Of a DNA stretch of 64,000 nt, positions 21,790 to 31,381 are shown in pieces. Position 1 is the first letter of the stretch. Each line of letters begins with the position of its first letter. Origin of the DNA: Rhipicephalus microplus (taxonomy: Eukaryota; Arthropoda; Arachnida; Ixodida; Ixodidae); NCBI RefSeq assembly GCF_043290135.1, contig NC_134710.1, positions 283,431,276-283,495,275 of the forward strand, in the 5' to 3' direction. The notes under the pieces were generated by a model. The model was given only the letters and a program-made list of their open reading frames with translations, was not told the DNA's origin and made no database searches. Both the position numbers and the translations under genes were made by a program.

Positions 21790-22560
21790 TGCTTACTGAT
21801 TTACGTTGGTAGCGTATAAGAAGAAACGAGCAGAGGGCATCCCAGTAATCTTTCCTCTAACAGCTGAAGGAGCTAGTTTCTGGAAAGTGAACCCCAATCG
21901 AGTGTCAGCCGAAGTAGTTTGCGCAGCTAAAGAGAAAATGCATTCATTCAGAACGACCAGAGATGGAAGCTTCAGTGTCAGCGTTGCTTTCTTAGCTTCA
22001 GCCAAGCGTCTTCTGAAGCTTTCGATTGTAAGTGGCCTGGAAGTTAAGCCTTTCATCCCAGAGTCATACACTCAGAACATTGGGAAAGTAAAGCATGTTC
22101 CTCTGCAGTATTCAGACGAACAACTCTTAGAGTACTTGAGAGATGTAGGGGTTATATTGGCGCGGCGGAAAATGAAATTTTACCACCAGGAAGATGGAGC
22201 AGTTACGTCGCGTCCACTTCACTCAGTGATTCTCACTTTTCGAGATGATCACCCAATGCCATGAAGAATCTATTCAGGATTCACTAGTCACTCAGTGGAA
22301 GAATATCTTGGTCCAGCACTTCAGTGCTCTAACTGCCAGCGATTTGGACACATGGTTTTCGTTGCCGTAGCACACGCCGATTTAAGATCTGCTCAGAACA
22401 CCACCATAAGGAGTGCGAGTCAGTTCTTCAGCCTAAGTGTTCAAACTGTGCAGGTAATCACGCTGTCTCATATTCAGACTGCGCGCAAAGTAAAGCTGCT
22501 GCAAAAATTCGTCGGCATGAGCTTAATATGGAAGAAAACCGCGCCCCAATGAACCCTCTC
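21790..22560 (+). mobile_element. I-type LINE ORF1 fragment, inverted
   Basis: Plus-strand ORF1 (gag-like) region: GASFWKVNPNRVSAEVV, DGSFSVSVAFLASAKRLLKL, VEEYLGPALQCSNCQRFGH, where CSNCQRFGH starts a CCHC knuckle that then loses frame; DCAQSKAAAK-type text follows in another frame. RNA-binding protein of the LINE particle in this family. The N-terminal side lies at the junction with the 3' part of the same kind of LINE in the other orientation. Confidence 0.82.
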
Positions 22561-23725
22561 CACACCTTGAGATTATTCATCCTGTACGTTAACTACCTCC
22601 GCACACACTGCGACTTACAACTAAATATTTATTAAACAACCCCCCCCCCACGCATGAACCATCAGTGCATGCGTAAATGGGCTATCTGGGCCTAGTACGT
22701 GGCCCATTTAACAATACAAAGCCAAGAATTAAGCATGTCAAGGTGTCGTGAAAATAGCGCATTTCCACAAAACGCCAAATATTGACGTCACGTGCGCCCG
22801 TTGACTAAAATTAAGGGTTCGCATCACATTTGTAACGTTGCCTTTTTTATCATTTCGAAAGGATTCGCAACTTGTATGTTAATTGTTATTTCTAAATTCT
22901 TTTTTATGACACCCTGATTTGAAATCAGGGACGCAGCTACAGCCTTTGCAGCGCAGACATACGTGAGTTTCGAAATTAATTGATCATGCGGCCATGTCCA
23001 CAAAAGTCACAAGAGCAGATCAGCTTCAATGACAGACTGCGTGAATGCCGCATTATACTCTCTACAGGTAGCGGTTGAAACTCACCTCGGCACTGCAACG
23101 GCTCTGCGTCACTAATTTCAAATAAAAAAGTGCCATAGGTAAAGAAATAAAAAATAGGCTTCAACATAAAATATTTAAATTCTTCAAAATGTAACAAAAC
23201 ATGGCAAAGCATCATGTGCAAATCGTCCGCCAGATTTTCTTACAGATAAAAAATTCGCGTTGCTACATATTGATTGCAGGGTAACGTCGATACTCTGAAG
23301 ATGTGCTGTTTGTAACATCTTAACACCTGTGCAACTGTGAAATGACTCAGATAGGCTATTTATGCACGCGTTGCTGGGTTGTGTGTGGGTAAGATTCCTG
23401 CATTAAACATTGTGTTTGAAGTCCGGCGCTTCATCTGTCTGGCTGTTCTCATTTGCTATCTTGGTGTCTTTCATTGGAATGCTCTTCCGAATATTATGAA
23501 GACTCGCACAAGCGAGCTGCGTTAGTGATGCAGTGTTTCACACACCGTTGTGAAGAATCGGCAACTAGATTTACTTAGTCGAAGATAGAAAATGGGCAAA
23601 GTAAGGCGCAGATTACTCGGTTTGATTGTCTGGCGAGTGTATGACAAAGCGGAGGAAACACAAGATATTACCCGCATGGATTCATGTTCTGTGCAGTACT
23701 TCACACGAAGTTTATGGTGATTTTT
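22561..23725. other. no gene seen
   Basis: A run of 11 C at about 22640 followed by CATGCGTAAATGGG; otherwise anonymous AT-rich sequence with short ORFs only. Confidence 0.4.
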
Positions 23726-23922
23726 ATTGATATGTGAGGTTTAACGTCCCAAAACTACAATATGATTATGAGAGACGCCGTTGTGGAGGGCACCGAAAAT
23801 TTCGACCACCTGGGGTTCTTTAACGTGCACCCAAATCTGATCACACGGGCCTACAACATTTCCGCCTCCATCAAAAATTCAGCCGCCGTAGCCGGGATTC
23901 AATTCCGCAACCTGCGGGCGGT
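23726..23922 (-). mobile_element. Ruka-type SINE, head missing
   Basis: From the 3' end (TTGATATGTGAGGTTTAACG) to the B-box region (CCGCAACCTGCGGGCGG); the A-box side is absent. Only 80 bp from the next copy, same orientation. Confidence 0.85.
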
Positions 23923-24000
23923 TTAGGGTGATCCTAATCTCGCCAAATTGTCGACCTTGGTGAACCTGTCAATTGGATCGTTTGTTTGATAGAGCATATT

Positions 24001-24238
24001 TGATTGATATGTGGGGTTTAACGTCCCAAAACCACTATATGATTATGAGAGACGCCGTAGTGGAGGGCTCCGGAAATTTAGACCACCTGGGGTTCTTTAA
24101 CGTGCACTCAAATCTGAGCACAAGGGCCTACAACATTTCCGCCTCCATCGGAAATGCAGCCGCCGCAGCCGGGATTCAAACCCGCGCCCTGCGGGTCAGC
24201 AGCCGAGTACCTTAGCCACTAGACCACCGCGGCGGGGC
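24001..24238 (-). mobile_element. Ruka-type SINE, full length with target duplication
   Basis: Complete unit from TGATTGATATGTGGGGTTTA to CTAGACCACCGCGGCGGGGC. Flanked by a 13-14 bp duplication GATAGAGCATATT(T) at 23988-24001 and 24239-24252. The good match and clean duplication mark it as one of the youngest SINE copies here. Confidence 0.95.
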
Positions 24239-24252
24239 GATAGAGCATATTT

Positions 24253-25729
24253 CATCTGTTGTGTTCGTCTCTTTCTCTCTTCAATAAAGGCTGTGTTCCA
24301 ATTCCTTAACTGACTTGTTCTAAACACGCATGCCCCAAACAGCTGGCTCTTGTTCATTTAGACTATAAGCAACTGCTTTCATACCCATAATTTGTTAGTC
24401 AGCACCTTTGCTTGTCTCATTCATTCTTTGTGGGGTGCCCTCGTGCATTGTGCTCAATATTTCACCTTGCTATGTACCAGCTAGGCCCAACAGAAGTTTC
24501 GCTCAAGACGCACGCTTCACCTGCATGCAAATGCTATACTGCGCTACACGCGTACTTGCCCCTCACCTTTGCCACGGAGCACCACACACCTCGATCATTT
24601 CTCGTGGCAAAATGCTTGGAATTGTAACACTACTGATATATGCGGGACGGCGTGAACGTAAAAAATCTCAACACTTCACCTTCACATTCAGCAAGAAAAT
24701 CGATAAAATTACAACAGAAGAAATAATTTCTCACGTCACGCACAGAAATCGGAACAGTTCAAGTGACATTCTAGTCTTCTATTTTTTCTGTTTTATGGTT
24801 CACCATGCGTTTCTTTGCAGTGTAGTTGAAAATAAGTGTGCAACCTCTTTTTTTTTCTTTTACATAGCATCAATTACTTAAAACCTTGGTGCGCCCAGAT
24901 CGTCCATGCAATGTTGTGAAGGAGGGACGTCTGGTTGCTATAATAAAAAAATCATTTTTGGTCATCACATTTGCATTGAAGTGGTTTATTCGTCTTCACA
25001 GTGGCTGATAACCTTTCCTTTATTGGAAAAACACCGCTATTGTCCTGGCGGGATAGCGATGCAGCCTGCAAGGAAGCTTCATTGTTGTTCTTCAAAAACT
25101 GTTGAACAAGGCCTGTCGCTGGGTTTGACGAGTGAGTTTCGGAGAGAAAATGCTGGAGCGCTGATGCATGGGGATGCCTGCGCGTGGTTAGGCTCCGGGT
25201 ACAGCAACGCGTGACGGGGCGCGGCGGCTGAATGTAAACACCCAGAGCGGCACTGAGTGGGCGCTCGTAGCTTGCACCCCATCTTCTCCTCGATAAGGCA
25301 AGAGCACGCGTCAAACGGACGCCGAAAAGAAACAATGACCCGGTTTAGAGTGACATACTGCTCTCTGAAAACTCTAACGCCATACGTTTGACTATCATAT
25401 TTGTGGAAAAAATACAGTTCAAGTGTCATTTTTAAGCCTAGTGCCTATATGTCCATGCGTGACGTCAGAAATTTCAAAATGTGTTTTTCGTATTTCCGCG
25501 ACATTATCTCGATGAAATTTTCTGAAACTTCGTATGCTAGATATATGGCACCCACGGATAATAACGCATGTTAAGGCGTTTTTCAGCCGGCAACCAGCGA
25601 TCATAACGCTATGATGACAGTCATGGCCAAGCACGGACTCCCAGCGCGATCGGAGTCCTTGTTGGTTAGCCCCACTAGAAGGTACTCAAGAGTTCGACCC
25701 ATTTCAGAGTTCAGAGGCTTCGCAACAAT
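24253..25729. other. no clear gene
   Basis: ORFs of 70-157 codons at 24408-24881 and 24952-25429 overlap each other and show no family motif. AATAAA near 24283. The last ~100 bases probably belong to the 3' region of gypsy relic C. Confidence 0.35.
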
Positions 25730-26607
25730 TACCCTGGGGTAGAACAGGGATCCGCCTGATGACCTAACAGCTTGTTACTATGAGCGGGTCATAATAAGCC
25801 TTCAGGCGCTCCACGATGACGATGTCGCACCCGCGGCGGCACATGTCCGAAGATTGTTCGACGGGTTCAATCAGATATTTGTCCGAAAATGTGCGCTCGA
25901 TGACACGGTAAGGACCTTCGTATTTGGGAAGCAGTTTGGAAGAGAGGCCAGCTACAGAAGTCGAGATCGAAAGACATACAAGCGCACCATGAAGGAACGT
26001 GGCTCAGAAGTGGTGGAGCCATTACGAATACTCTTTTGCCGCTTTTGCTCATGCGTCGTAAAAGTCTTGGCAAGCTCGCGACACTCTTCAGCAAGCCTGG
26101 CTGTCTCAGAAATAGGTGCGCACTCACATGGATCCGGCGTGTACGGGAGTATCGTGTCCATGGTGTGTGACTGGTGCCTTCCGTACAGCAAGAAGAAAGG
26201 TGAAAAACCAGTCGTGCTCTGAGGGGCAGTGCTGTAGGCGTAGGTGATGAAAGGCAGTATATTATCCCAATTCGTGTGGTTTGCGGCGACGTACATCGAA
26301 AGGATCTCGCCGAGGGTGCGGTTAAAGCGTTCGGTGAGGCCATTCGTCTGCGGGTGGTAAGCAGTAGTTTTGTGGTGGACAGAATGGCACTCTGTCAGAA
26401 TGGCTAAGACGACTTCCGACAAGAAGACACGGCCTCGATCGCTGAGAAGCTCTTGGGATGGTCCGTGGCACAGTATGAATTGAACGGCCTGAGGGATCCT
26501 TCAATGATGGCAGCCAGCATAGTGCATGATGGTTGGTGACGACATGAAATGGGCGACCATACCAATGAAGTCGAAACTTTGTAAGGGCCCGGACGATCAC
26601 TACACTC
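25730..26607 (-). mobile_element. Ty3/gypsy relic C with internal deletion
   Basis: Minus strand: RNase H fragment (26500-26605, [20 protein letters not shown] then [12 protein letters not shown]) runs directly into the integrase catalytic core (26340-26480, [20 protein letters not shown]) and its C-terminal part (25867-26300, YGRHQSHTMDTILPY; 25730-25866, LIEPVEQSSDMCRRG and VERLKAYYDPLI). About 1 kb of normal RNase H-integrase sequence is missing between them. Two frames are needed around 26340-26420. Confidence 0.85.
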
Positions 26608-27146
26608 TAAAAGCCGTTTCACATGACACAAAAAGTAGCGATTTGCAGGCTGCGAATTCGCTCGCAGCGAAAAAAAAGGGCAGTTCGCTCCCGCCGCAGC
26701 GGTCCGCGGCGAGCTTCCACCATGATGGAAATTTTTCCTTTGATCGCAGCGGTGGGAGCGATTTTTGGTCGGGACCCGTCGAAATAGGGGTGATCCGGCG
26801 AAGCCGTCGAAATAGAGTCGACGTGTTTGTTTTGGTAATGGCTGATGCTGTGCATTTTAAAATGAATTCAGACTGGAAAGTGTTCTTAAATGACGAAACA
26901 AGCGGGCCCTTCGTTACCGTTCACGGTAACTTCCTGTTATCATAATTCACATATTATTACATTACATTCGTGTCTGTCACAATGAGCGGTGGCGAGAACT
27001 CGCCGCTCCAGTCGCAAAGCGAAAATCGTGGACCATTCGCTGTCCACGTGAAACGAAACCGTCTATAGCGACGGTTGCGAACAGAGCGATCAGAGTGAAC
27101 GTAAAGATTTTTTTCGCATCAATCACAGCATGTGAAACAGTCTTAA
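26608..27146. mobile_element. MITE with TTAA-like target site
   Basis: Imperfect terminal inverted repeats AAGCCGTTTCACATG (26611-26625) and CATGTGAAACAGTCTT (27129-27144). The right end abuts TTAA (27143-27146) and the left end TAAA (26608-26611), as expected for a TTAA duplication with one change. GC-rich interior without a transposase ORF. The left end interrupts gypsy relic C. Confidence 0.5.
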
Positions 27147-27398
27147 GGCAAAATTACCCCAAAAAGGAGCAACGGAGCCCAATAGGCACGCGCAATGAAC
27201 GAATAGACCATTGAGGAGGAACCACAGAGGGAAGCGTGCCACGCGACACCACTTAGTCTCCAAACACGCTCCAAAGAAGTGAAAAAAGTTCGCGGTTCGC
27301 GGAGTGCCTCGCACGGAGCAGACGTGTTTTTTTCCCCGTCCCCAGTCCTTTGATTTTGGCAGTTTTTGCTCACTCCCGTGGGCGTATTTATTTCACGT
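27147..27398. other. 5' region of the intact LINE, content unclear
   Basis: 252 bases between the MITE and the three-way-junction palindrome. May be LINE 5' untranslated sequence; no promoter motif stands out. Confidence 0.3.
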
Positions 27399-27453
27399 CT
27401 AAACCTTAAATAGCACTCTCGAGTGCAGCCCTTTTTAGGGCTCTAAGGTTTAG
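27399..27453. other. three-way-junction palindrome
   Basis: A 10-bp outer stem CTAAACCTTA (27399-27408) with TAAGGTTTAG (27444-27453) encloses two perfect hairpins, GCACTCTCGAGTGC (27413-27426) and AGCCCTTTTTAGGGCT (27427-27442). Almost every base is paired. It lies about 100 bases before the LINE ORF1 start. Confidence 0.75.
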
Positions 27454-27551
27454 CATGTGATTTCTCAATGCCCCCTTTTTCTTCTTTTTTTATTATTGTT
27501 TACTTTAACTTCAATGGCACCACCCTGGATGGTCCCTCAATCCCATCGCTA

Positions 27552-29474
27552 ATGGCGGACGGCCTGCCTGAGGGCTTCCCGTCAGGTTATGCTCTCGACT
27601 TGGCAGAAAGAGCCAAGGCCTACGACCTACTGCTCAAAACCGCGGCACAGGTTTTGCACACAGGAACGGCCGGCCGACCAAGCCCGCCGCGTCCCTCACC
27701 TACCTCCAGCGCACGTACCAGGGCAGGGAGACTCAAGGCAGCCACAAGCCTGCTGTCCAAACCTCCGCAGCAGACTGCGAGCAACGCTGGTCCTAGGCTC
27801 CGCGCACGAAGGACGAAAAACTTGCCACCGAAAAAGCGCGCAGTCACAAGAAGGCAGACAGCAGCCGCCGCCATTTTAGGGACGCCCGCCATCCTGCAGA
27901 ACCGGTCTCCGTGCCAGGAGACAGGAATTCAAGCCAGCAGCAGTAATGAGGTTGGCTACCCAGAAAAGACAGAATGTGAGCTGTCTCCCTCCCCTCAGAA
28001 GAGCGACGCAGCCAGCAGTGGTTCTTCCCCCATCACTGAAACGTCGTCCCCCACCTCTTCCTCGTCGTGGTCACACAACACGCCGGCCTCCTCTCCCAGC
28101 ACCTCTGTAGAAGAGAGCAGCCCGGAACACAAGGAGCAGGGCTCCTCCTCCCCTTTGGTGACTGACGACACAGGGACACCTGGAAAGGCAGCCCTCTCTA
28201 CACCACAAGCCGAGGGAGAAAAACAAGTTTTCCTCTCGGTCCCGAGTACACCTCTTTCCAGACCGCCTAATCAGCTACGCCGGGAGGTAAACAAATCCAG
28301 CGCATCTCGAGAAACGCAGCCGCGCCCCCTTGATCGCAACAGCTGTGTGCTGGGGCCGCCCGAGGAGCCATTTCCCTCACTGCCACCCACAGGGGCTCCA
28401 AACGGCACCAAACTCTGCGAACCACAGGTTCCTACTACCAACACACGGCAGAAGAACCAGGGGGTACAAAAACCTGCGGTTTCAACCCAAATATGTACCC
28501 CACCCACTCAGCTACCTGCGAGACCTGGGTCTACTTCCCAGCTGGAGACCATCCTCTACAGGCCAACCGCCAGGAAAACCTCCTTTCGGTCTGCGACACA
28601 AGAGGCAATCTCCGCACAACTAGCGGCAGTTGAGGGGGCACACCGCGTGCGAATTAACTTCGGCCGCAATGTTATCGCTGTCGACGTTGCCGCGGGAGCA
28701 CCGCTCGCGCCCCTCCTCGCAGTTTCCGACATCTGCGAGATTCCCGTGCGTGCCAGGAAGGCGTCAACCAAAACCTGCAGTGGAATAATCCACAATGTCG
28801 ACCCAGCACTCACTGAGGAGGAACTACGCGACAACATCGCATCGCAGCTCCCTGTACTGCAATGCACGCGATCCGGACGCAATGTCGTGATCATGTTCTC
28901 TGGACGTAAACCTCCACAGGACATCGAACTTTATAAACAACGACGCCCGGTTCGTGCTCGCCGCCCTCGTCCTGTGCAGTGCGAACGGTGCGGTCGCTAC
29001 GGCCACACGGACATCACCTGCACAGCACACGAACGTTGTGTGCGTTGTGGCGGGCCACATCCGCGTGCCGATTGCACCGCGCAGCGCCCGCGCTGCATAT
29101 TTTGTGGCGCCACCCATCTGGCCACAGAACACCGCTGTCCTCGCTGGCAACAAGAGCGTCAGCTACTAGAGGTCCGTGCGCGATCGGCCCGCCCCATGAC
29201 ACGCCGCGAGGCCTTTGCAGTTGTTCGCAAGAACAACCCCATGGCACACAAATCTGCCACTCGAGAAGGGTTTTCATATGCGGCGGCCGCTGGTGGCTCT
29301 ACTGCTGATGCATCAACGAACACCACCACCGCTCCAGAGAACTCCTCGGCGTTCTCGGTGCTCGCGGCCGCAGTTCGTGCCGCGTTGGACTTCCTCCCTC
29401 GCGACTGTCCGGTTCGCCCGCTCTGCATAGCAGCGCTGGCTACGCAACAAGCTCTGACACAGCATGGCGAGTAA
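27552..29474 (+). CDS. LINE ORF1 (gag-like, three zinc knuckles)
   Basis: About 641 residues from the ATG at 27552 (MADGLPEGFPSGYALDLAE); an upstream in-frame ATG at 27468 adds 28 residues of less protein-like sequence. The first 370 residues are rich in Pro, Ser and Thr and probably disordered. An RRM-like region follows (VRINFGRNVIAVDVAAGAPL to LPVLQCTRSGRNVVIMFSG). Three Cys/His knuckles come next: CERCGRYGHTDITC, CVRCGGPHPRADC and CIFCGATHLATEHRC, then a basic tail. In this family ORF1p binds the element RNA and forms the RNP. The stop overlaps the ORF2 start, which suggests coupled translation. Confidence 0.9.
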   Translation: MADGLPEGFPSGYALDLAERAKAYDLLLKTAAQVLHTGTAGRPSPPRPSPTSSARTRAGRLKAATSLLSKPPQQTASNAGPRLRARRTKNLPPKKRAVTRRQTAAAAILGTPAILQNRSPCQETGIQASSSNEVGYPEKTECELSPSPQKSDAASSGSSPITETSSPTSSSSWSHNTPASSPSTSVEESSPEHKEQGSSSPLVTDDTGTPGKAALSTPQAEGEKQVFLSVPSTPLSRPPNQLRREVNKSSASRETQPRPLDRNSCVLGPPEEPFPSLPPTGAPNGTKLCEPQVPTTNTRQKNQGVQKPAVSTQICTPPTQLPARPGSTSQLETILYRPTARKTSFRSATQEAISAQLAAVEGAHRVRINFGRNVIAVDVAAGAPLAPLLAVSDICEIPVRARKASTKTCSGIIHNVDPALTEEELRDNIASQLPVLQCTRSGRNVVIMFSGRKPPQDIELYKQRRPVRARRPRPVQCERCGRYGHTDITCTAHERCVRCGGPHPRADCTAQRPRCIFCGATHLATEHRCPRWQQERQLLEVRARSARPMTRREAFAVVRKNNPMAHKSATREGFSYAAAAGGSTADASTNTTTAPENSSAFSVLAAAVRAALDFLPRDCPVRPLCIAALATQQALTQHGE

Positions 29475-30747
29475 AAACGGTGCACGGCGGCCGCGCATCC
29501 TTCAGTGGAACTGTCGTTCTTTGCGCCGCCGTCACAGTGAGCTCGCTGAGTACTTGCTGCTCAACGAGTACGACATCGTCGCACTACAGGAGGCTTATGT
29601 ACGCGGAAGCGAATGTAGACTCACTGATTACTCGAGCTACCACTGTACAGCGAGGTGTCAAGTGCGCGATTGCGACTTAGATGTGTGCTGCGACCCCACA
29701 CATCCTCCCGCCCGCTCTTACGCCTCCATCTACGTGCGCAATGGACTCTCACATTGCACTGTTGATGTTTCCGACACCTTGTGCAGTGAGGTTGAATGTG
29801 TGGCGGTTAAAGTGCGCCTCGGGCAGTGCGACACGGCAGTGGCGTGTGTTTATGTCCATCCTGTCCACAGGTGGGACACGACATTTGTGACCCGTTTGGT
29901 GCGACGCCTACAAGGTGACTGTGTGATCTGTGGAGACTTCAACTCGCACCATACGGCTTGGGGGAGTGACCACATAGACTGCAGAGGCAGAGACGTGTTG
30001 GATGCCATTGCTGCGACAGGCCTGCTTATTATAAATACGGGCTGTCCGACTTTCGTCCGTCGCGGCGTAAAAAGCAGTGCCATAGACCTCTCACTTGTGA
30101 GTGACCATTGCCGGTACGAATGGAAGAGGGAGGCAGACACGTGGGGCTCAGATCATTACCCCCTTCACCTAGAGCCACTTGATCGGCGCCGCGCGGGCAC
30201 GCGCACATACACTGTCACTGACTGGCCACGTTTTCGGCAACTTTCGGCTGCCTCCCCACCTTCCGGTGTCGCCTACTTCTCGCACGTCGCCCGCTGCGTC
30301 GAAGCGGCCTCGCGCAAGTGCACAGTGCCAGTGGGAACACCAGCTCCGGACATAAAACTTCTTAATTTACGCGCGGCTCGCCGGAGGCTCCAGCACCGTG
30401 CGACTAAAACTGACCGCAAGGAGCACTGGACACTGTATAATCGCCTTGACGCCGTGTGTCGCCGACACGCACGGCAAAGACGCGACCGCTCCTGGGGCAG
30501 TCTATGCGTCACGCTGGACGACCCGCGACGCTCCGCGCGTACGTGGAGGATATTCAGTGCCGTCCTCTGCCCCGTTGAGTTACGTTTCCCAGCTCTCGCC
30601 ATTGCTGTTGCACATTGTATCCCTTACCAGCAACTGGCCGAGCTACTGGCTGACACCCTCTGCCTCAGCGCTCCTGAAAGCTTGCCCGAGGTTCCCCAAC
30701 TCCCGCTGCACCATCGCCGAGAGTGGTACAAACCTCGCCGCTTTTAG
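29464..30747 (+). CDS. LINE ORF2, endonuclease part (cut by insertion)
   Basis: 427 codons. APE-type endonuclease in the first ~240 residues: ILQWNCRSL (Asn), DIVALQEAYV (Glu), CVICGDFNSHHTAWGS (Asp-Asn), AIDLSLVSDH and WGSDHYPLHLE (Asp-His), so the catalytic set is complete. It nicks target DNA to prime reverse transcription. The linker to RT (residues 250-425) is full of Arg. The frame runs into the inserted repeat at CGCTTTTAG and stops there at 30747, which separates it from RT. Confidence 0.9.
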   Translation: MASKNGARRPRILQWNCRSLRRRHSELAEYLLLNEYDIVALQEAYVRGSECRLTDYSSYHCTARCQVRDCDLDVCCDPTHPPARSYASIYVRNGLSHCTVDVSDTLCSEVECVAVKVRLGQCDTAVACVYVHPVHRWDTTFVTRLVRRLQGDCVICGDFNSHHTAWGSDHIDCRGRDVLDAIAATGLLIINTGCPTFVRRGVKSSAIDLSLVSDHCRYEWKREADTWGSDHYPLHLEPLDRRRAGTRTYTVTDWPRFRQLSAASPPSGVAYFSHVARCVEAASRKCTVPVGTPAPDIKLLNLRAARRRLQHRATKTDRKEHWTLYNRLDAVCRRHARQRRDRSWGSLCVTLDDPRRSARTWRIFSAVLCPVELRFPALAIAVAHCIPYQQLAELLADTLCLSAPESLPEVPQLPLHHRREWYKPRRF

Positions 30748-31041
30748 ATGCGGAGCATCTTATACTCGCGCCTTGTAGTGCGCCGTCCGCACCGCTTCTC
30801 GAACATTCGACAGCTGACGCGCGCGCATGCGCCGACGCGCCGTCGCCCACTCTTCCACCATCTGTGCATCCCTTCCTCCTCTACACACCGCGCGCGCTTC
30901 ACTCCTCCACCATCTGTGCACCCTTCCTCCTCTACACACCGCGTTCGACATCTACAATTCTCCTGATTCTCCAGTGGACGCGCATGTGGCGTCGCGCTTC
31001 GAGAACATTCAACAGCTGACAGTGCATTGGCCGTCGTGCTG

Positions 31042-31077
31042 TATATATACTCAAGGTCGGCGCTCGCTCGCTCAGTT
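31042..31077 (+). promoter_or_regulatory. TATA box plus initiator in repeat copy 2
   Basis: TATATATA (31042-31049) and TCAGTT (31072-31077), 32 bases apart as in copy 1. If active it would read toward the LINE RT half. Confidence 0.55.
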
Positions 31078-31129
31078 GCCGCTCGTCGGTTGGTTTGTAC
31101 GGCGCGTCGACGTCCAAGGTCGCGGTGAA

Positions 31130-31270
31130 ATGAATTCCAACGAATCCACAAACACAATGATCGACGTCCCTTCGACCAGCGCCGCCCTTTCGCATACGTG
31201 TGTACGTGTTCACTCATTTAACACCCCCTCCTACAACCACGTTAACCAATTTAGCCATCGACCCAAGTAA
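31130..31270 (+). CDS. 46-codon ORF downstream of the repeat promoter, copy 2
   Basis: Same ORF as 5909-6049, ending in CCCAAGTAA within a splice-donor-like CCAAGTAAGT. One codon differs (Thr to Ser in CVRVHSFNTPS) and one change is silent. No domain recognised. Confidence 0.35.
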   Translation: MNSNESTNTMIDVPSTSAALSHTCVRVHSFNTPSYNHVNQFSHRPK

Positions 31271-31381
31271 GTCGCAATTTAACACCCCATTTCACAACCA
31301 CGTTAACCAATTTAGCCATCGACCCAAGTAAGTCGCACTTTAACACCCCGTTAACCAATTATATGGTCCGCATCCTCCTCA

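Noticed and set aside
27399..27453. Parvovirus-type terminal repeat
   Set aside because: The T shape is similar, but there is no parvoviral gene nearby and the outer stem is only 10 bp, so I report only the structure.
27380..27460. Hammerhead or HDV-like ribozyme at the LINE 5' end
   Set aside because: No CUGAUGA/GAAA core and no double-pseudoknot arrangement could be found.
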